From Methylomonas albis (GTDB lineage: Bacteria; Pseudomonadota; Gammaproteobacteria; Methylococcales; Methylomonadaceae): a stretch of DNA of 64,000 bases. The stretch covers positions 4,464,001 through 4,528,000 of the forward strand of contig NZ_JACXSS010000001.1 in the NCBI RefSeq assembly GCF_014850955.1, read 5' to 3'. This document shows, piece after piece, positions 8,801 through 16,439 of this stretch (position 1 is its first letter; each line of letters opens with the position of its first letter). The notes under the pieces were generated by a model, which saw nothing but the letters and a program-made list of their open reading frames with translations, ran no database searches and was not told the DNA's origin. The position numbers and the translations under genes are program-made.

Positions 8801-9272
8801 GCTGGACGCGCCGCTGGATACCGGCCCGGAAGTGGATTTACAAATCGCCGCACTGATCCCGGAAGACTATCTGCCGGACATCCATGCCCGCCTAGTGTTA
8901 TACAAACGCATCGCCAGCGCCGAAACCGAAGACGATTTGCGCAAATTAAAAATCGAAATGATCGACCGCTTCGGCTTATTGCCGGATCAAGTCAAAGCCT
9001 TGTTCGCGATCACCGAACTGAAACAACACGCGGCACATTTGGGCATCCGCAAAATCGAAGCCCACGCCACCGGCGGCCGCATCGTGTTTGCCGCCACACC
9101 GCAAATCGACACAGGCGAGTTGATTTTGATGATTCAAAGCCAGTCGCAGGTGTATAAATTCGACGGCGCGGATAAATTACGCTTCACGCAGACCTTTAAG
9201 GACATGGAAGATAAGGTGGCGTTTTTGGAGAAGTTGTTGGCAAGGCTAGGAACGAAAGGTAGCTCCGATTAG
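5820..9272 (+). CDS. mfd: Transcription-repair coupling factor Mfd
   Basis: Mfd is a large translocase that removes RNA polymerase stalled at DNA lesions and recruits UvrA. The 1,150 residues match the usual length and order: UvrB-like N-terminal region (about 1-350), RNA-polymerase-interacting CarD-like domain (about 475-540, SPVVHQEHGVGRYLG), RecG-like helicase with Walker A GDVGFGKTEVA near residue 629 and DEEHRFG near 730, the TLTATPIPRTL and QLRGRVGRS helicase motifs, and the C-terminal TRCF domain. The last codons and the stop lie inside a REP-like palindrome (9263-9289), so the final residues S-S-D come from the repeat. Confidence 0.97.
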   Translation: MSLPLIPAAALPQHPTTVFWSGLSGCGDSLALAQAITQEKRLLVIVTPDTQTALRLEHELAFFLDNSLPILHFPDWETLPYDVFSPLPEIISERLRTLALLPDTKRGALILSVATLMHRLAPREHILAHSFAIEVGGTLSLEVSRAKLEAVGYQCVSQVYQHGEFAVRGSILDLFPMGSKQPYRIELFDDDVESIRSFDPDTQMSQDKMQKVELFPAREFPFTDEAIKRFRQAFREQFPDASPKNNLYLDVSKQIAPAGIEYYLPLFVERTESLFAYLPKTALFVLPANFAENAQRFYSEADERYQQRKYDTDRPLLPPTRLFLSAEEIQQHTDSFSRVVLDNQAETAHTFDCKQVPDIAIDSRLKEPAQRLRQFIEGFDGKILFVAETAGHREGLIDKLKSVKLAAKQVQSWPEFLQSHHSPCIVVAPMDHGLWLEDAKLAVITESQLSGEKVQQRRRRAKSAARALENIFNNLDELTIGSPVVHQEHGVGRYLGLQILNVGGIDAEFLMLEYANQDKIYVPVASLHMIGRYSGVSAENAPLHRLGTDQWSKAKKKAMERARDVAAELLDIHAKRAAREGFAFNIDNSDYNAFAAAFPFEETPDQLSAIEAILQDMAASQPMDRVVCGDVGFGKTEVAMRAAFVAVQSGKQVAVLVPTTLLAQQHYQNFRDRFADWPVRIEVTSRFVTPKQQKAIADDLADGKVDIVIGTHKLLSKEMKYKALGLVIIDEEHRFGVTQKEHFKKLRHELDLLTLTATPIPRTLNMAMAGLRDISIIATPPPNRHAIKTFVTEWIDSQVQEACQREIKRGGQVFFLHNDVKSMEKMMRELSELVPEARIQIAHGQMAERELEQIMLDFYHQRFNLLIASTIIESGIDIPSANTIVINRADKLGLAQLHQLRGRVGRSHHRAYAYCIVPPKSVMTKDAIKRLEAFETSGELGAGFMLSSHDMEIRGAGELLGDEQSGQIQEIGFTLYTELLERAVKALKSGKQPELDAPLDTGPEVDLQIAALIPEDYLPDIHARLVLYKRIASAETEDDLRKLKIEMIDRFGLLPDQVKALFAITELKQHAAHLGIRKIEAHATGGRIVFAATPQIDTGELILMIQSQSQVYKFDGADKLRFTQTFKDMEDKVAFLEKLLARLGTKGSSD

Positions 9273-9333
9273 CGATAGCGTAATCGGAGGAACGAAGGTC
9301 ATCATGCGTCCGATTACACTATGTTAATCGGAC
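9263..9333. repeat. Pair of REP-like palindromes at the 3' end of mfd
   Basis: CTCCGATTA (9263-9271) with TAATCGGAG (9281-9289), and GTCCGATTA (9308-9316) with TAATCGGAC (9325-9333), form two adjacent 9-bp hairpins with loops of 8-9 bases. The second is followed by CTACGCGGGCTG, which recurs after a palindrome at 10170. The first overlaps the mfd stop codon. The elements could act as transcript-end stabilisers or terminators. Confidence 0.8.
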
Positions 9334-9494
9334 CTACGCGGGCTGCAAATGGCCCAGCTGCGACCTAGAAAAAGCAAATAGTCATTGGTCACGTCAAAAA
9401 CCAATGACTAGCCAAATAATCCAAGCTTAAGTAGTCTTTAAGGCCGAAAGAGAATAATGTGCTATCTCACAAGAATCCAACTTTAGGAGGATTT

Positions 9495-9872
9495 ATGGTC
9501 AGGCATGCATTGGTTTTGACATTTGGCTTGTTTTTGTCAGACACGGCTTTCGGCGATCAGGATGACTGGGTCTATATCCCTCGCCAACAGTCGCAGCAAC
9601 GACAATACCAACAACAACCCGAACAGCGGCAATTCTATGGCCGAGACGATTACCGGAACGACTATAACCAGGATCACGATTACCAAAACTATCAAGGCAA
9701 TCAAAATTACAACGGCTATCACGGTGGTTATCGTGGCTATAATCCTCAGCCTCCGACGGGCTATCAGGCCCCAGCCGATTATTATGGATTGCCGCCTGTG
9801 CGGGGTTTTGTCTATCCGCAACAACAACCACAACAAATACCAAGATTCGACAATTACCATCGCCGCCACTAG
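9495..9872 (+). CDS. Secreted low-complexity Q/N/Y-rich protein of unknown function
   Basis: I do not recognise a family. The start ATG 9495 is set by a strong AGGAGG 4 bases upstream; an in-frame upstream start would put this site inside the gene. The 125-residue product begins with a signal peptide (VRHALVLTFGLFLSDTAFG, then DQDDW) and the mature part is almost wholly glutamine, asparagine, tyrosine, arginine and aspartate, with short repeats such as YQNYQGNQNYNGYHGGYRGY and later YPQQQPQQIP. It is predicted to be exported and disordered, possibly a surface or matrix component. It is monocistronic, between two REP-like clusters. Confidence 0.75.
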   Translation: MVRHALVLTFGLFLSDTAFGDQDDWVYIPRQQSQQRQYQQQPEQRQFYGRDDYRNDYNQDHDYQNYQGNQNYNGYHGGYRGYNPQPPTGYQAPADYYGLPPVRGFVYPQQQPQQIPRFDNYHRRH

Positions 9873-10098
9873 TAGCTATAAAGCCGACTGTTGACTATTG
9901 GTTAGAAACCCAACGCCAGGCTAAGAACCCGGATTATCGCCTTTTTTGTGACTAGCTAGTGCTAAAAGCCTAATTTTGCTGCATATTTCCTACTACCTTT
10001 ATTGCGAAAACGGCAGGAGTGATCTTCTTCAGCGCTGATAAAACACCATCAACTTACGTTTTGCCGACACTTCAAACTGATTTACCCAAGGTCCGTAG

Positions 10099-10170
10099 GT
10101 CCGATTAATGAAACGTAATCGGACGAATTTAACACTCTTCATGCCTCCGAATACGCTTCGCTATTCGGAG
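10099..10170. repeat. Second pair of REP-like palindromes
   Basis: GTCCGATTA (10099-10107) pairs with TAATCGGAC (10116-10124); CTCCGAATA (10145-10153) pairs with TATTCGGAG (10162-10170). Stem sequence, loop length of 8 and the following CTACGCGGGCTG match the copies behind mfd, so this is one interspersed repeat family. Confidence 0.8.
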
Positions 10171-10188
10171 CTACGCGGGCTGACAAGC

Positions 10189-10209
10189 GATAGCATTATT
10201 TGATAGCAT
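10189..10209 (+). promoter_or_regulatory. Direct repeat upstream of hicA, possible autoregulatory operator
   Basis: GATAGCAT occurs at 10189-10196 and again at 10202-10209, 13 bases apart, ending 6 bases before the hicA ATG. HicB antitoxins usually repress their own operon by binding such repeats. The assignment rests on position and repetition only. Confidence 0.35.
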
Positions 10210-10215
10210 AGTGGC

Positions 10216-10470
10216 ATGAATGCAAGGCACACCAAGACCTTGCAAGCCATCTTTGCCAACCCCACTTCGGCCACATTGGAATGGCAACGCATCGAATCGC
10301 TTTTTGCCGCAATAGGCTGTGAAGTAATCGAGGGACGAGGCTCACGAGTACGTTTTGTATTCCAAGGCCGAATCGCGACCTTCCATCGACCTCATCCAAA
10401 CAAGGAAGCCAAACCTTACCAAGTCGAACAGGCTCGCGACTTTTTATCTTCTATTGGAGTCAGACCATGA
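10216..10470 (+). CDS. hicA: HicA-like toxin (mRNA interferase family)
   Basis: An 84-residue type II toxin of the HicA family, which has a double-stranded-RNA-binding-like fold and cleaves mRNA through a conserved histidine. Family features seen are the N-terminal KTLQAIFANP segment, the WQRIESLFAAIGCEVIEGRG block and the FHRPHP motif, where the catalytic-type histidine sits. The stop overlaps the hicB start by 4 bases (ATGA), the usual toxin-first order. No clear ribosome site precedes the ATG; a second in-frame ATG does not occur in the first few codons. Confidence 0.88.
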   Translation: MNARHTKTLQAIFANPTSATLEWQRIESLFAAIGCEVIEGRGSRVRFVFQGRIATFHRPHPNKEAKPYQVEQARDFLSSIGVRP

Positions 10471-10799
10471 ACACCATGACTTACAAAGGCTATACCGCCC
10501 GCATCGATTTTGACGACAGAGACAACTTGTTGATTGGACGCTTGCTGGGCATTCAAGATGTGATCGGCTTTCATGCCGAGACGGTAACCGAATTGCGTAA
10601 CGCTTTTGAGGAAGCGGTTGACGACTACCTGGAAACTTGCTCCCGCATCGGAAAATCGCCGGAAAAACCAGCTAGCGGCAAACTGATGCTGCGCATACCG
10701 CCCGAAATCCATGCAGCCGCCCTAGTAACCGCCAAAGCGAAAGGCAAAAGCCTGAATCAGTGGGCGACGGAAGTGTTGAATGAAGCGTCGCATGTTTGA
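10467..10799 (+). CDS. hicB: HicB-like antitoxin with ribbon-helix-helix domain
   Basis: A 110-residue antitoxin. Residues about 1-65 form the HicB partial-RNase-H fold (YKGYTARIDFDDRDNLLIG, then the EAVDDYLETC helix), and the C-terminal part KLMLRIPPEIHAAAL...SLNQWATEVL is an Arc-type ribbon-helix-helix DNA-binding domain used for dimerisation and autorepression. It overlaps hicA by 4 bases and is therefore translationally coupled to the toxin it neutralises. Confidence 0.9.
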   Translation: MNTMTYKGYTARIDFDDRDNLLIGRLLGIQDVIGFHAETVTELRNAFEEAVDDYLETCSRIGKSPEKPASGKLMLRIPPEIHAAALVTAKAKGKSLNQWATEVLNEASHV

Positions 10800-10880
10800 C
10801 ATCATACAGCCTCAGATCGGTCCCGCCATGCCCCTTGGATACTACCACCGGGGTTTTAGGTGGAGCTAACGCCTTCATTC

Positions 10881-10906
10881 CTCCGAATAGGCTTCGCTAT
10901 TCGGAG
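10881..10906. repeat. REP-like palindrome at the 3' end of the pentapeptide gene
   Basis: CTCCGAATA (10881-10889) pairs with TATTCGGAG (10898-10906), loop of 8. It is nearly identical to 10145-10170. The stop codon of the minus-strand pentapeptide gene (10897-10899) lies inside it, as the mfd stop does in the other cluster. Confidence 0.8.
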
Positions 10907-13158
10907 CGGGCTTTGGGTTTGGCGTCGGTTGCTCGAGCCGTTTTTGATGATGGGATTGGTTTGCCGGAAGCCGGCAAGTCAGTTTTCGGCGGCTCGGCGC
11001 AAGGCTGGCCTTGTTCGGCCCATCGCTCGGTCAATTCGTCGGGAACGCTGTCGTGCCAATGCTGGTTTATGGCTGTTGCCATGTCTTCGGTCAGGTTGCC
11101 GCAGATGGCTTCAGGCAGCGTGCTAGGCTGATTGACTCGCTCGAGCAAACGCTTGGCAAGCTTATCCTTCAGTTGCTCGGATGTTGGATTAGGCCGTTTT
11201 GCCAATATAATCTGAACGTGGAGTTGTGTTAAAGGTTTAGCCGCACTAGCCAGGCATTTCTGCCAATCCTGAGAGGATTGCTGTTTGGCAACAACTTGGG
11301 TTATTCCTGACCAAGATTCACACTCGACGCCTTGAATTTGTGCTCTGGAAAGCTCGGCGCCCTGCAGCTGCGCCACGTTAAGACTAGCGCTCTGCAGCTG
11401 CGCGCCGTCGAGACTAGCGCCCTGCATCTGCGCCCATTTGAGACTAGCGCCCTGCAGCTGCGCGCCGTCGAGACTAGCACCCTCCAGCTGCGCGCTGTCC
11501 AGACGAGCGCCCTGCAGCTGCGCGCTGTCGAGACGAGCGCCCTGCAGCTGCGTTCTGTAGAGACTAGCACCCTGCAGCTGAGCCCCGAAGAGACTAGCCT
11601 CCTGCAGCTGAGCCCCGAGGAGACTAGCCTCCTGCAGCTGCGCACTGTAGAGACCAGCCCCCTGCAGCTGCGCTTTGTCGAGAATAGCACCCTGCAGCTG
11701 AGCCCCGAGGAGACTAGCCTCCTGCAGCTGCGCACTGTAGAGACCAGCCCCCTGCAGCTGCGCCCTGTCGAGACGAGCGCCCTGCAGCTGTGCGTTCCTA
11801 AGGTCCGCCCTAGCCATCAGGCTACCGTAAAAGTCGGCAAAATTGAACGAACGTTCCCGCCAATCGAGACGCGCGCCTTGTTGCCACCATTGCTTGGCCA
11901 ACGAACCGTCTTTGGCTTTAGCAGCACCCGGCTTGGCTGCACTGTCTTGGGCATCTCGAGCCGAGTTGCTTGTGTCGGCCGATTGATAATCGGCCAACAT
12001 TTGCAGCATGCGTTTCTCATTGTCGTCGACCCCGCTGAGGATATGGCTGGCCACCACCAAGCGTGGCAGCAACGCCGCTAGAGGTTGAGCTGACGACACT
12101 CCAATAATCAGTTTAGTCGCGGACAATGCCCAAGCCTGACAAAACCAGCTGGTCAACGCCAAGCTGCATAAGCTAAGCCACAGTAAAGCCCGCGTGCAGC
12201 CGCCGCGCAATGCCGGTAACACTATTGCCGCCAGCGTCGGTAACACGCCCACCAAAGCATAGGCCGTGGTAATCAAGGTTTGACTTTCGGAAAAGCTCAG
12301 GACACTGCACAACCAGGCAAACGCTAAATAGCTAGAATCATCACGAAGCCAATCAGGGAACTCTTCTCGTATATGACTCCAACCGCCTTCAGCCAACCAC
12401 AGCAAAACCAGCAACAGCACGACGCAGGTCGCGGTATCGATCAACGCCTGTCGAATCTTGACCAAGCGTCCGTCCAGTCCCCGGCCATTGGCGATCCGCC
12501 AATTCCGGTAAAACAGGCCATAGGCGCCAATATCCGCCATCACCAATGCCCAATGCACTGCCGACAATAATTGGTTTTGATAGGCGCCAAAGCGCACCTG
12601 CACCACCAGCAGGGTAAAGATCGGCAGCAGATAAATCAAGAACCAGACGAACCAGTCCAGCAATTTGCCGATGATGCGTTCGTTGGGATAGGCGAAGGCA
12701 AAGTCGTAGAAAAAGGGCTGCATTTGCCGGCGGTCCAGCGTGCCACCGTTGAGTTCCCGCCAGCGCAGCAGTTTGTTGAGGTGCTCGTCCAGGTTGTGCA
12801 GCAAATCGATATGCAGCAACAAAAACAATACCGGCACCACGCTGAACCAGGCCAAAGGCGGCAAGCCCAGGTCGATCAGCGGGATTTTCATCGACATCCG
12901 CCCCATCAACAAATCCTGGTCGGTAATCGCCAAGGTCATCACCAAGGTGTACAGCAACACGCCCAGAAAGCCGACGAACAGATTGCGGTTCTTCTGCGAC
13001 GAGTCGTCGAGCAAGGCCTTGGCATCGGCCAGCGTAACCTTCTTTTCTTCGTCTGGGTCGGCTTTAGTGGTCTCGACTTGCGCGCGACATTCGGCGCTGC
13101 TGTCGTGCCGGGCTTTGCTTAGCCAATCTAAAACGCGCTTGCTATTGATGGAAGGCAT
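10897..13158 (-). CDS. Membrane-anchored pentapeptide-repeat protein
   Basis: A 753-residue protein in three parts. Residues 1-370 contain about eight hydrophobic segments (for example FLGVLLYTLVMTLAI near 65, FSVVPVLFLLLHIDLL near 105, WFVWFLIYLLPIFTLLVV near 170). Residues about 430-620 are pentapeptide repeats of the A(D/N)LQGA type, folding into a right-handed quadrilateral beta-helix; much of this is an almost perfect ten-residue unit such as LQGARLDSAQ. The rest (about 620-753) is a charged, proline-rich tail of unknown role. The pentapeptide part probably projects into the cytoplasm as a binding surface. Function is unknown; it is not of the gyrase-protecting Qnr type. The gene stands alone on the minus strand, and its last two codons and stop come from a REP-like element. 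Confidence 0.85.
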   Translation of the reverse strand: MPSINSKRVLDWLSKARHDSSAECRAQVETTKADPDEEKKVTLADAKALLDDSSQKNRNLFVGFLGVLLYTLVMTLAITDQDLLMGRMSMKIPLIDLGLPPLAWFSVVPVLFLLLHIDLLHNLDEHLNKLLRWRELNGGTLDRRQMQPFFYDFAFAYPNERIIGKLLDWFVWFLIYLLPIFTLLVVQVRFGAYQNQLLSAVHWALVMADIGAYGLFYRNWRIANGRGLDGRLVKIRQALIDTATCVVLLLVLLWLAEGGWSHIREEFPDWLRDDSSYLAFAWLCSVLSFSESQTLITTAYALVGVLPTLAAIVLPALRGGCTRALLWLSLCSLALTSWFCQAWALSATKLIIGVSSAQPLAALLPRLVVASHILSGVDDNEKRMLQMLADYQSADTSNSARDAQDSAAKPGAAKAKDGSLAKQWWQQGARLDWRERSFNFADFYGSLMARADLRNAQLQGARLDRAQLQGAGLYSAQLQEASLLGAQLQGAILDKAQLQGAGLYSAQLQEASLLGAQLQEASLFGAQLQGASLYRTQLQGARLDSAQLQGARLDSAQLEGASLDGAQLQGASLKWAQMQGASLDGAQLQSASLNVAQLQGAELSRAQIQGVECESWSGITQVVAKQQSSQDWQKCLASAAKPLTQLHVQIILAKRPNPTSEQLKDKLAKRLLERVNQPSTLPEAICGNLTEDMATAINQHWHDSVPDELTERWAEQGQPCAEPPKTDLPASGKPIPSSKTARATDAKPKARSE
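11361..11790. repeat. Tandem 30-bp repeat, 15 units, inside the pentapeptide gene
   Basis: The motif CTGCAGCTG recurs at exact 30-bp intervals from 11361 to 11790 (15 units; two carry one change, CTGCATCTG and CTCCAGCTG). Each unit encodes two pentapeptides. A longer segment also repeats: 11611-11670 is the same as 11701-11760, a 90-bp offset. The uniformity points to recent expansion or homogenisation and to possible length variation between strains. Confidence 0.92.
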
Positions 13159-13266
13159 AGGGAGTGTGCAGAAACGAGTGGACTATGCGATCAGTTTATT
13201 ACACAGCCCCTAGGATTTGGCAAACAACGTACACAACATCCTTCGCGAACCTTGCGGCTCATAAAC

Positions 13267-14223
13267 TCACCTCGAAACACTCCCATCCGGCAACACAAAT
13301 TTAATATCCAAACTGCGTAAATAAGTCTGCAAGCCGGCATCCTGTAGCGGGAGCAAATGCGCCTCTTTGCCTGACTCGTTGAAATGTGCATGCCAGTAGC
13401 CGGGCGGGGTGATAAAGGCTGAGTAGGGTTGCCAATCGACGCGGGTGGGGTTGACGATCTGACCATTTGCCGAAATCTGCGGCCCGACCAGCGTGTAGCA
13501 ACCCGGCGCGCAGTCCAGAATCAAATCCAAGGCTACCGATTGATGCCTATGCGGCAATTGCACCGCACCCTTGGGCAGCACGCCGAGCATCGCCCACAAC
13601 GTGTGCGTCACGGTCAGGGTTTGGTCCATGGCTTTGTTGGCCAGCAACACGCTGATACGGTTACGATTCACCCTCTCCGCCGCTTTTTGCGCTGCCGCCA
13701 ACTCACGCAACGAATCCGCTGCGGTATAAAGCGTCGGTTTAAAGCATGGCCTATCGGCTGTCACCCCCAGATAAGTCAAAAGCGGCTGGTCGTGCACCAG
13801 GTAAAAGGCCGAATCGCTGTCGGCAAAATGTCGAATATCCTTGCCCACTGGCAGCACCACAAAATCGCCGGTTTGCCAGGGGATGGTCAGGTCGTCGAAT
13901 TCGGTGCGGCCGCTGCCGTACATCACGTAAAACAACAGCGAGGTGGCATTGAACTGGGTCGCCAGCGATTCGCCGGCCAGAATTCTGACAAAGTTTGCAC
14001 ACAACGCCGGGCTGGTGGCCGGACCTGGACAATTTAATTGCGCGCTTACGTCGAGCGGGATAATCCGGGTGCTACCGGTTTGGTGCAATTCGCTACCGAA
14101 ATTGGCGAACGGCAGCTTGGTGATAGCGCCGGAGCCAAGCGGATCGGCGGCTTGGGTATATTCAAAATAGCGGCAATTTTCCAGCAAGGGTTCAAGCGGG
14201 TTCTGCGGTTGGGCGATGGTCAT
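13267..14223 (-). CDS. Bicupin protein, gentisate-dioxygenase-like
   Basis: A 318-residue protein with two cupin barrels. The second has a plausible metal site: His225 and His227 in PHRHQSVALDLI and a downstream histidine in GYWHAHFN (278 or 280); the first is weaker, with RHF at 131. The overall layout resembles gentisate 1,2-dioxygenase and related ring-cleaving bicupins, but no aromatic-degradation genes are adjacent, so the substrate is unknown. The start has an AAGGTG ribosome site. It is a single gene on the minus strand between the pentapeptide gene and gpmI. Confidence 0.7.
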   Translation of the reverse strand: MTIAQPQNPLEPLLENCRYFEYTQAADPLGSGAITKLPFANFGSELHQTGSTRIIPLDVSAQLNCPGPATSPALCANFVRILAGESLATQFNATSLLFYVMYGSGRTEFDDLTIPWQTGDFVVLPVGKDIRHFADSDSAFYLVHDQPLLTYLGVTADRPCFKPTLYTAADSLRELAAAQKAAERVNRNRISVLLANKAMDQTLTVTHTLWAMLGVLPKGAVQLPHRHQSVALDLILDCAPGCYTLVGPQISANGQIVNPTRVDWQPYSAFITPPGYWHAHFNESGKEAHLLPLQDAGLQTYLRSLDIKFVLPDGSVSR

Positions 14224-14383
14224 GACGGCACCTTTTTATGTATGCAATCCAGGCAAATGGCGTGATGGTTTAAATTGTACGCTCGCTGGTGTGACAGCGT
14301 GGATATGTGTCAAACCCAAAAAGCACGGACGCTTTTTTCGATCCTGCGTTCAGACGAAATACTTGGCGCAAGGGTTCCACATT

Positions 14384-14539
14384 ATGTCGGCAACCGTTAG
14401 AATCGTTTTGTATATCCAAGGCAAACCCAAACTGGCTCTGGCAGACAAATTAACATTAAGCGCGGACGATTATTTGCAAGTCTCGATTACGATGAATCTG
14501 GCGTTTGTTCTGAAACAAGCAGCAAAAGACAAGCCCTGA
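14384..14539 (+). CDS. Small hypothetical protein
   Basis: A possible 51-residue protein starting at ATG 14384 (MSATVRIVLYIQGKPKLALADK). A longer frame is open upstream from 14216, but that part overlaps the cupin promoter side and is cysteine-rich and implausible. Composition is ordinary and alternates hydrophobic and polar residues like a small beta-alpha protein. No family is recognised and the ribosome site (AAGGG) is only fair. Confidence 0.35.
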   Translation: MSATVRIVLYIQGKPKLALADKLTLSADDYLQVSITMNLAFVLKQAAKDKP

Positions 14540-14664
14540 CATGCTGCTGAACGTGGCTGATCGGGTATGATGTCCGGCAATTTGAAGGCGCCAGCATCAC
14601 CTTTCGCTAAATCGCCAAACCCTGTTTCTTTTAACTTCTGAAGTACCACCCATTGAATAACACC

Positions 14665-16305
14665 ATGAAATTAACAAAATCTTCCTGTTTTCCCGCCTGC
14701 CCCGGCCCAGTCGTCACCATCGTCCTGGATGGCGTGGGCATTTCGCCGCGCGAAGACGGCGACGCGGTTAAAGCCGCGCGCACCCCGAATCTGGACCGTT
14801 ACATGGCCAGCTACCCGATGACCAAGCTGTTGGCACACGGCACCGCAGTGGGCATGCCCAGCGACGAAGACATGGGCAATAGCGAAGTCGGCCACAATGC
14901 TTTCGGCGCCGGCCGGGTGTTTGCCCAAGGTGCCAAATTGGTGGCCGAATCCATCAGCAGCGGCCATCTCTGGCAAGGCCAGGCCTGGCACGACGTGATC
15001 GCCACTGCCAAACAAGGCGGCACCCTGCACTTCCTGGGTTTATTCTCCGACGGTAATGTGCATTCGCATATCGACCATTTGAAAGCGATGATCGAACAAG
15101 CCAAGCAAGCCGGCGTGGCTAAAGTGCGTTTACACATTCTGTTAGACGGCCGCGATGTGGGCGAAACGTCGGCGCTGGATTATGTCGATCCGTTCGAAGC
15201 GTATCTGGACGGTTTGCGTAGCACAGATTTTGATGTGGCAATTGCTTCCGGCGGCGGCCGTATGCAAATTACCATGGACCGTTACGAAGCCGACTGGTCG
15301 ATGGTCAAACGCGGTTGGGACATTCATGTGCTGGGTTTGGGCAGACAATTTGCCAGCGCCCACGAGGCGATTGAAACCTTCCGCAACGAAACCAACGTCA
15401 TCGATCAGGATTTGCCCGGCTTCGTGATTGCCAAAGACGGTAAGCCGCTGGGTACTATCGTCGACGGCGATGCGGTAGTGTTTTTCAATTTCCGCGGCGA
15501 CCGGGCGATCGAAATTTCCCGCGCTTTTATCGAAGAACAATTCAGCCCGTTCGAGCGTGGTCCACTGCCGAAAGTGACCTATGCCGGCATGATGCAATAC
15601 GACGGCGATACCAAATTGCCGCCGCGCTTTTTGGTGGAACCGCCCACCATCGACCGCACCTTGGGCGAGTATCTGGCTAAAAACGGCATCAGCCAATACG
15701 CGATCAGCGAAACCCAAAAATTCGGCCATGTGACCTATTTCTGGAACGGCAACCGCTCCGGCAAATTCGACGAAGCCTCCGAAACTTATGTGGAAATCCC
15801 CAGCGACGTAGTGCCATTTGAACAACGGCCCTGGATGAAATGCGCCGAGATTACTGACGCGCTGATAGCCGCGGTGCGTAGCGGCAAGTATCAATACCTG
15901 CGCGTGAATTACGCCAACGGCGACATGGTCGGCCACACCGGCAATTTCGAAGCGGCGGTTACCGCGATGCAAGGTCTGGATCTGCAGCTGGCGCGTTTGA
16001 TTCCGGTGATTCTGGAGATGAACGGCACGGCGATTATCACCGCCGACCACGGCAACGCCGACGAAATGTACGAGCTGGATAAAAAAGGCAATGTCACGCG
16101 CAATGCCGAAGGCCGCACCAAGGCCAAAACCTCGCACACCTTGAATCCAGTTCCATTCGTGCTGATTTCCAGGGAGAATCCGGGTTACCAATTACGCCAG
16201 GATTTACCTAAAGCCGGCCTGTCGAATGTAGCAGCGACAATATTGAACCTATTGGGCTTTGACGCGCCGGAAGCTTACGACCCTAGTCTGATCGAAGCGC
16301 AGTAA
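14665..16305 (+). CDS. gpmI: 2,3-bisphosphoglycerate-independent phosphoglycerate mutase, long (plant-type) form
   Basis: This glycolytic and gluconeogenic enzyme interconverts 3- and 2-phosphoglycerate with two metal ions in an alkaline-phosphatase fold. The nucleophile Ser73 lies in [10 protein letters not shown], the first metal ligand in VLDGVGIS, and a second cluster in [11 protein letters not shown]. At 546 residues (from ATG 14665; a TTG 4 codons upstream is also possible) it is longer than the roughly 510-residue enzyme of most bacteria and carries [14 protein letters not shown] and EIPSDV, segments typical of plant and trypanosomatid enzymes. It is a monocistronic unit closed by a strong terminator. 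Confidence 0.95.
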   Translation: MKLTKSSCFPACPGPVVTIVLDGVGISPREDGDAVKAARTPNLDRYMASYPMTKLLAHGTAVGMPSDEDMGNSEVGHNAFGAGRVFAQGAKLVAESISSGHLWQGQAWHDVIATAKQGGTLHFLGLFSDGNVHSHIDHLKAMIEQAKQAGVAKVRLHILLDGRDVGETSALDYVDPFEAYLDGLRSTDFDVAIASGGGRMQITMDRYEADWSMVKRGWDIHVLGLGRQFASAHEAIETFRNETNVIDQDLPGFVIAKDGKPLGTIVDGDAVVFFNFRGDRAIEISRAFIEEQFSPFERGPLPKVTYAGMMQYDGDTKLPPRFLVEPPTIDRTLGEYLAKNGISQYAISETQKFGHVTYFWNGNRSGKFDEASETYVEIPSDVVPFEQRPWMKCAEITDALIAAVRSGKYQYLRVNYANGDMVGHTGNFEAAVTAMQGLDLQLARLIPVILEMNGTAIITADHGNADEMYELDKKGNVTRNAEGRTKAKTSHTLNPVPFVLISRENPGYQLRQDLPKAGLSNVAATILNLLGFDAPEAYDPSLIEAQ

Positions 16306-16329
16306 ACCGGCGTTTTCTCCGGCCTGATT

Positions 16330-16366
16330 AAACCGCCTACCGGCTATCGGCCGCTAGGCGGTTTTT
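16330..16366 (+). terminator. Rho-independent terminator of gpmI
   Basis: AAACCGCCTA (16330-16339) pairs with TAGGCGGTTT (16355-16364); an inner CGGC/GCCG adds to the stem and a T-rich stretch follows. Confidence 0.88.
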
Positions 16367-16439
16367 ATTGCTCGCAGCACCTCAATACGCTACTGCTTAG
16401 CCGCTTTGGCTCCGTTTACTTTTTAACCTGGATTGGCTG

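Larger units (their letters stand above)
9873..10215. other. Gene-free interval with REP-like palindromes upstream of hicA
   Basis: No coding sequence is seen. The right half holds two palindromes (10099-10170) and an 8-bp direct repeat next to the hicA start (10189-10209). Confidence 0.6.

Noticed and set aside
11361-11790. CRISPR array suggested by 30-bp periodicity
   Set aside because: There are no unique spacers; the units are contiguous and in frame within a pentapeptide-repeat coding sequence.
11332-12081. A 249-codon plus-strand open frame antisense to the pentapeptide gene
   Set aside because: It is a by-product of the in-frame 30-bp repeat, which keeps the opposite strand open; no ribosome site and a monotonous composition.
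15142-16191. A 349-codon minus-strand open frame opposite gpmI
   Set aside because: Antisense shadow of a well-recognised enzyme gene; no ribosome site or family features.
16366-16439. Cobalamin riboswitch in front of the BtuF-like gene
   Set aside because: The interval after the gpmI terminator is about 75 bases, too short, and lacks a B12-box-like sequence.
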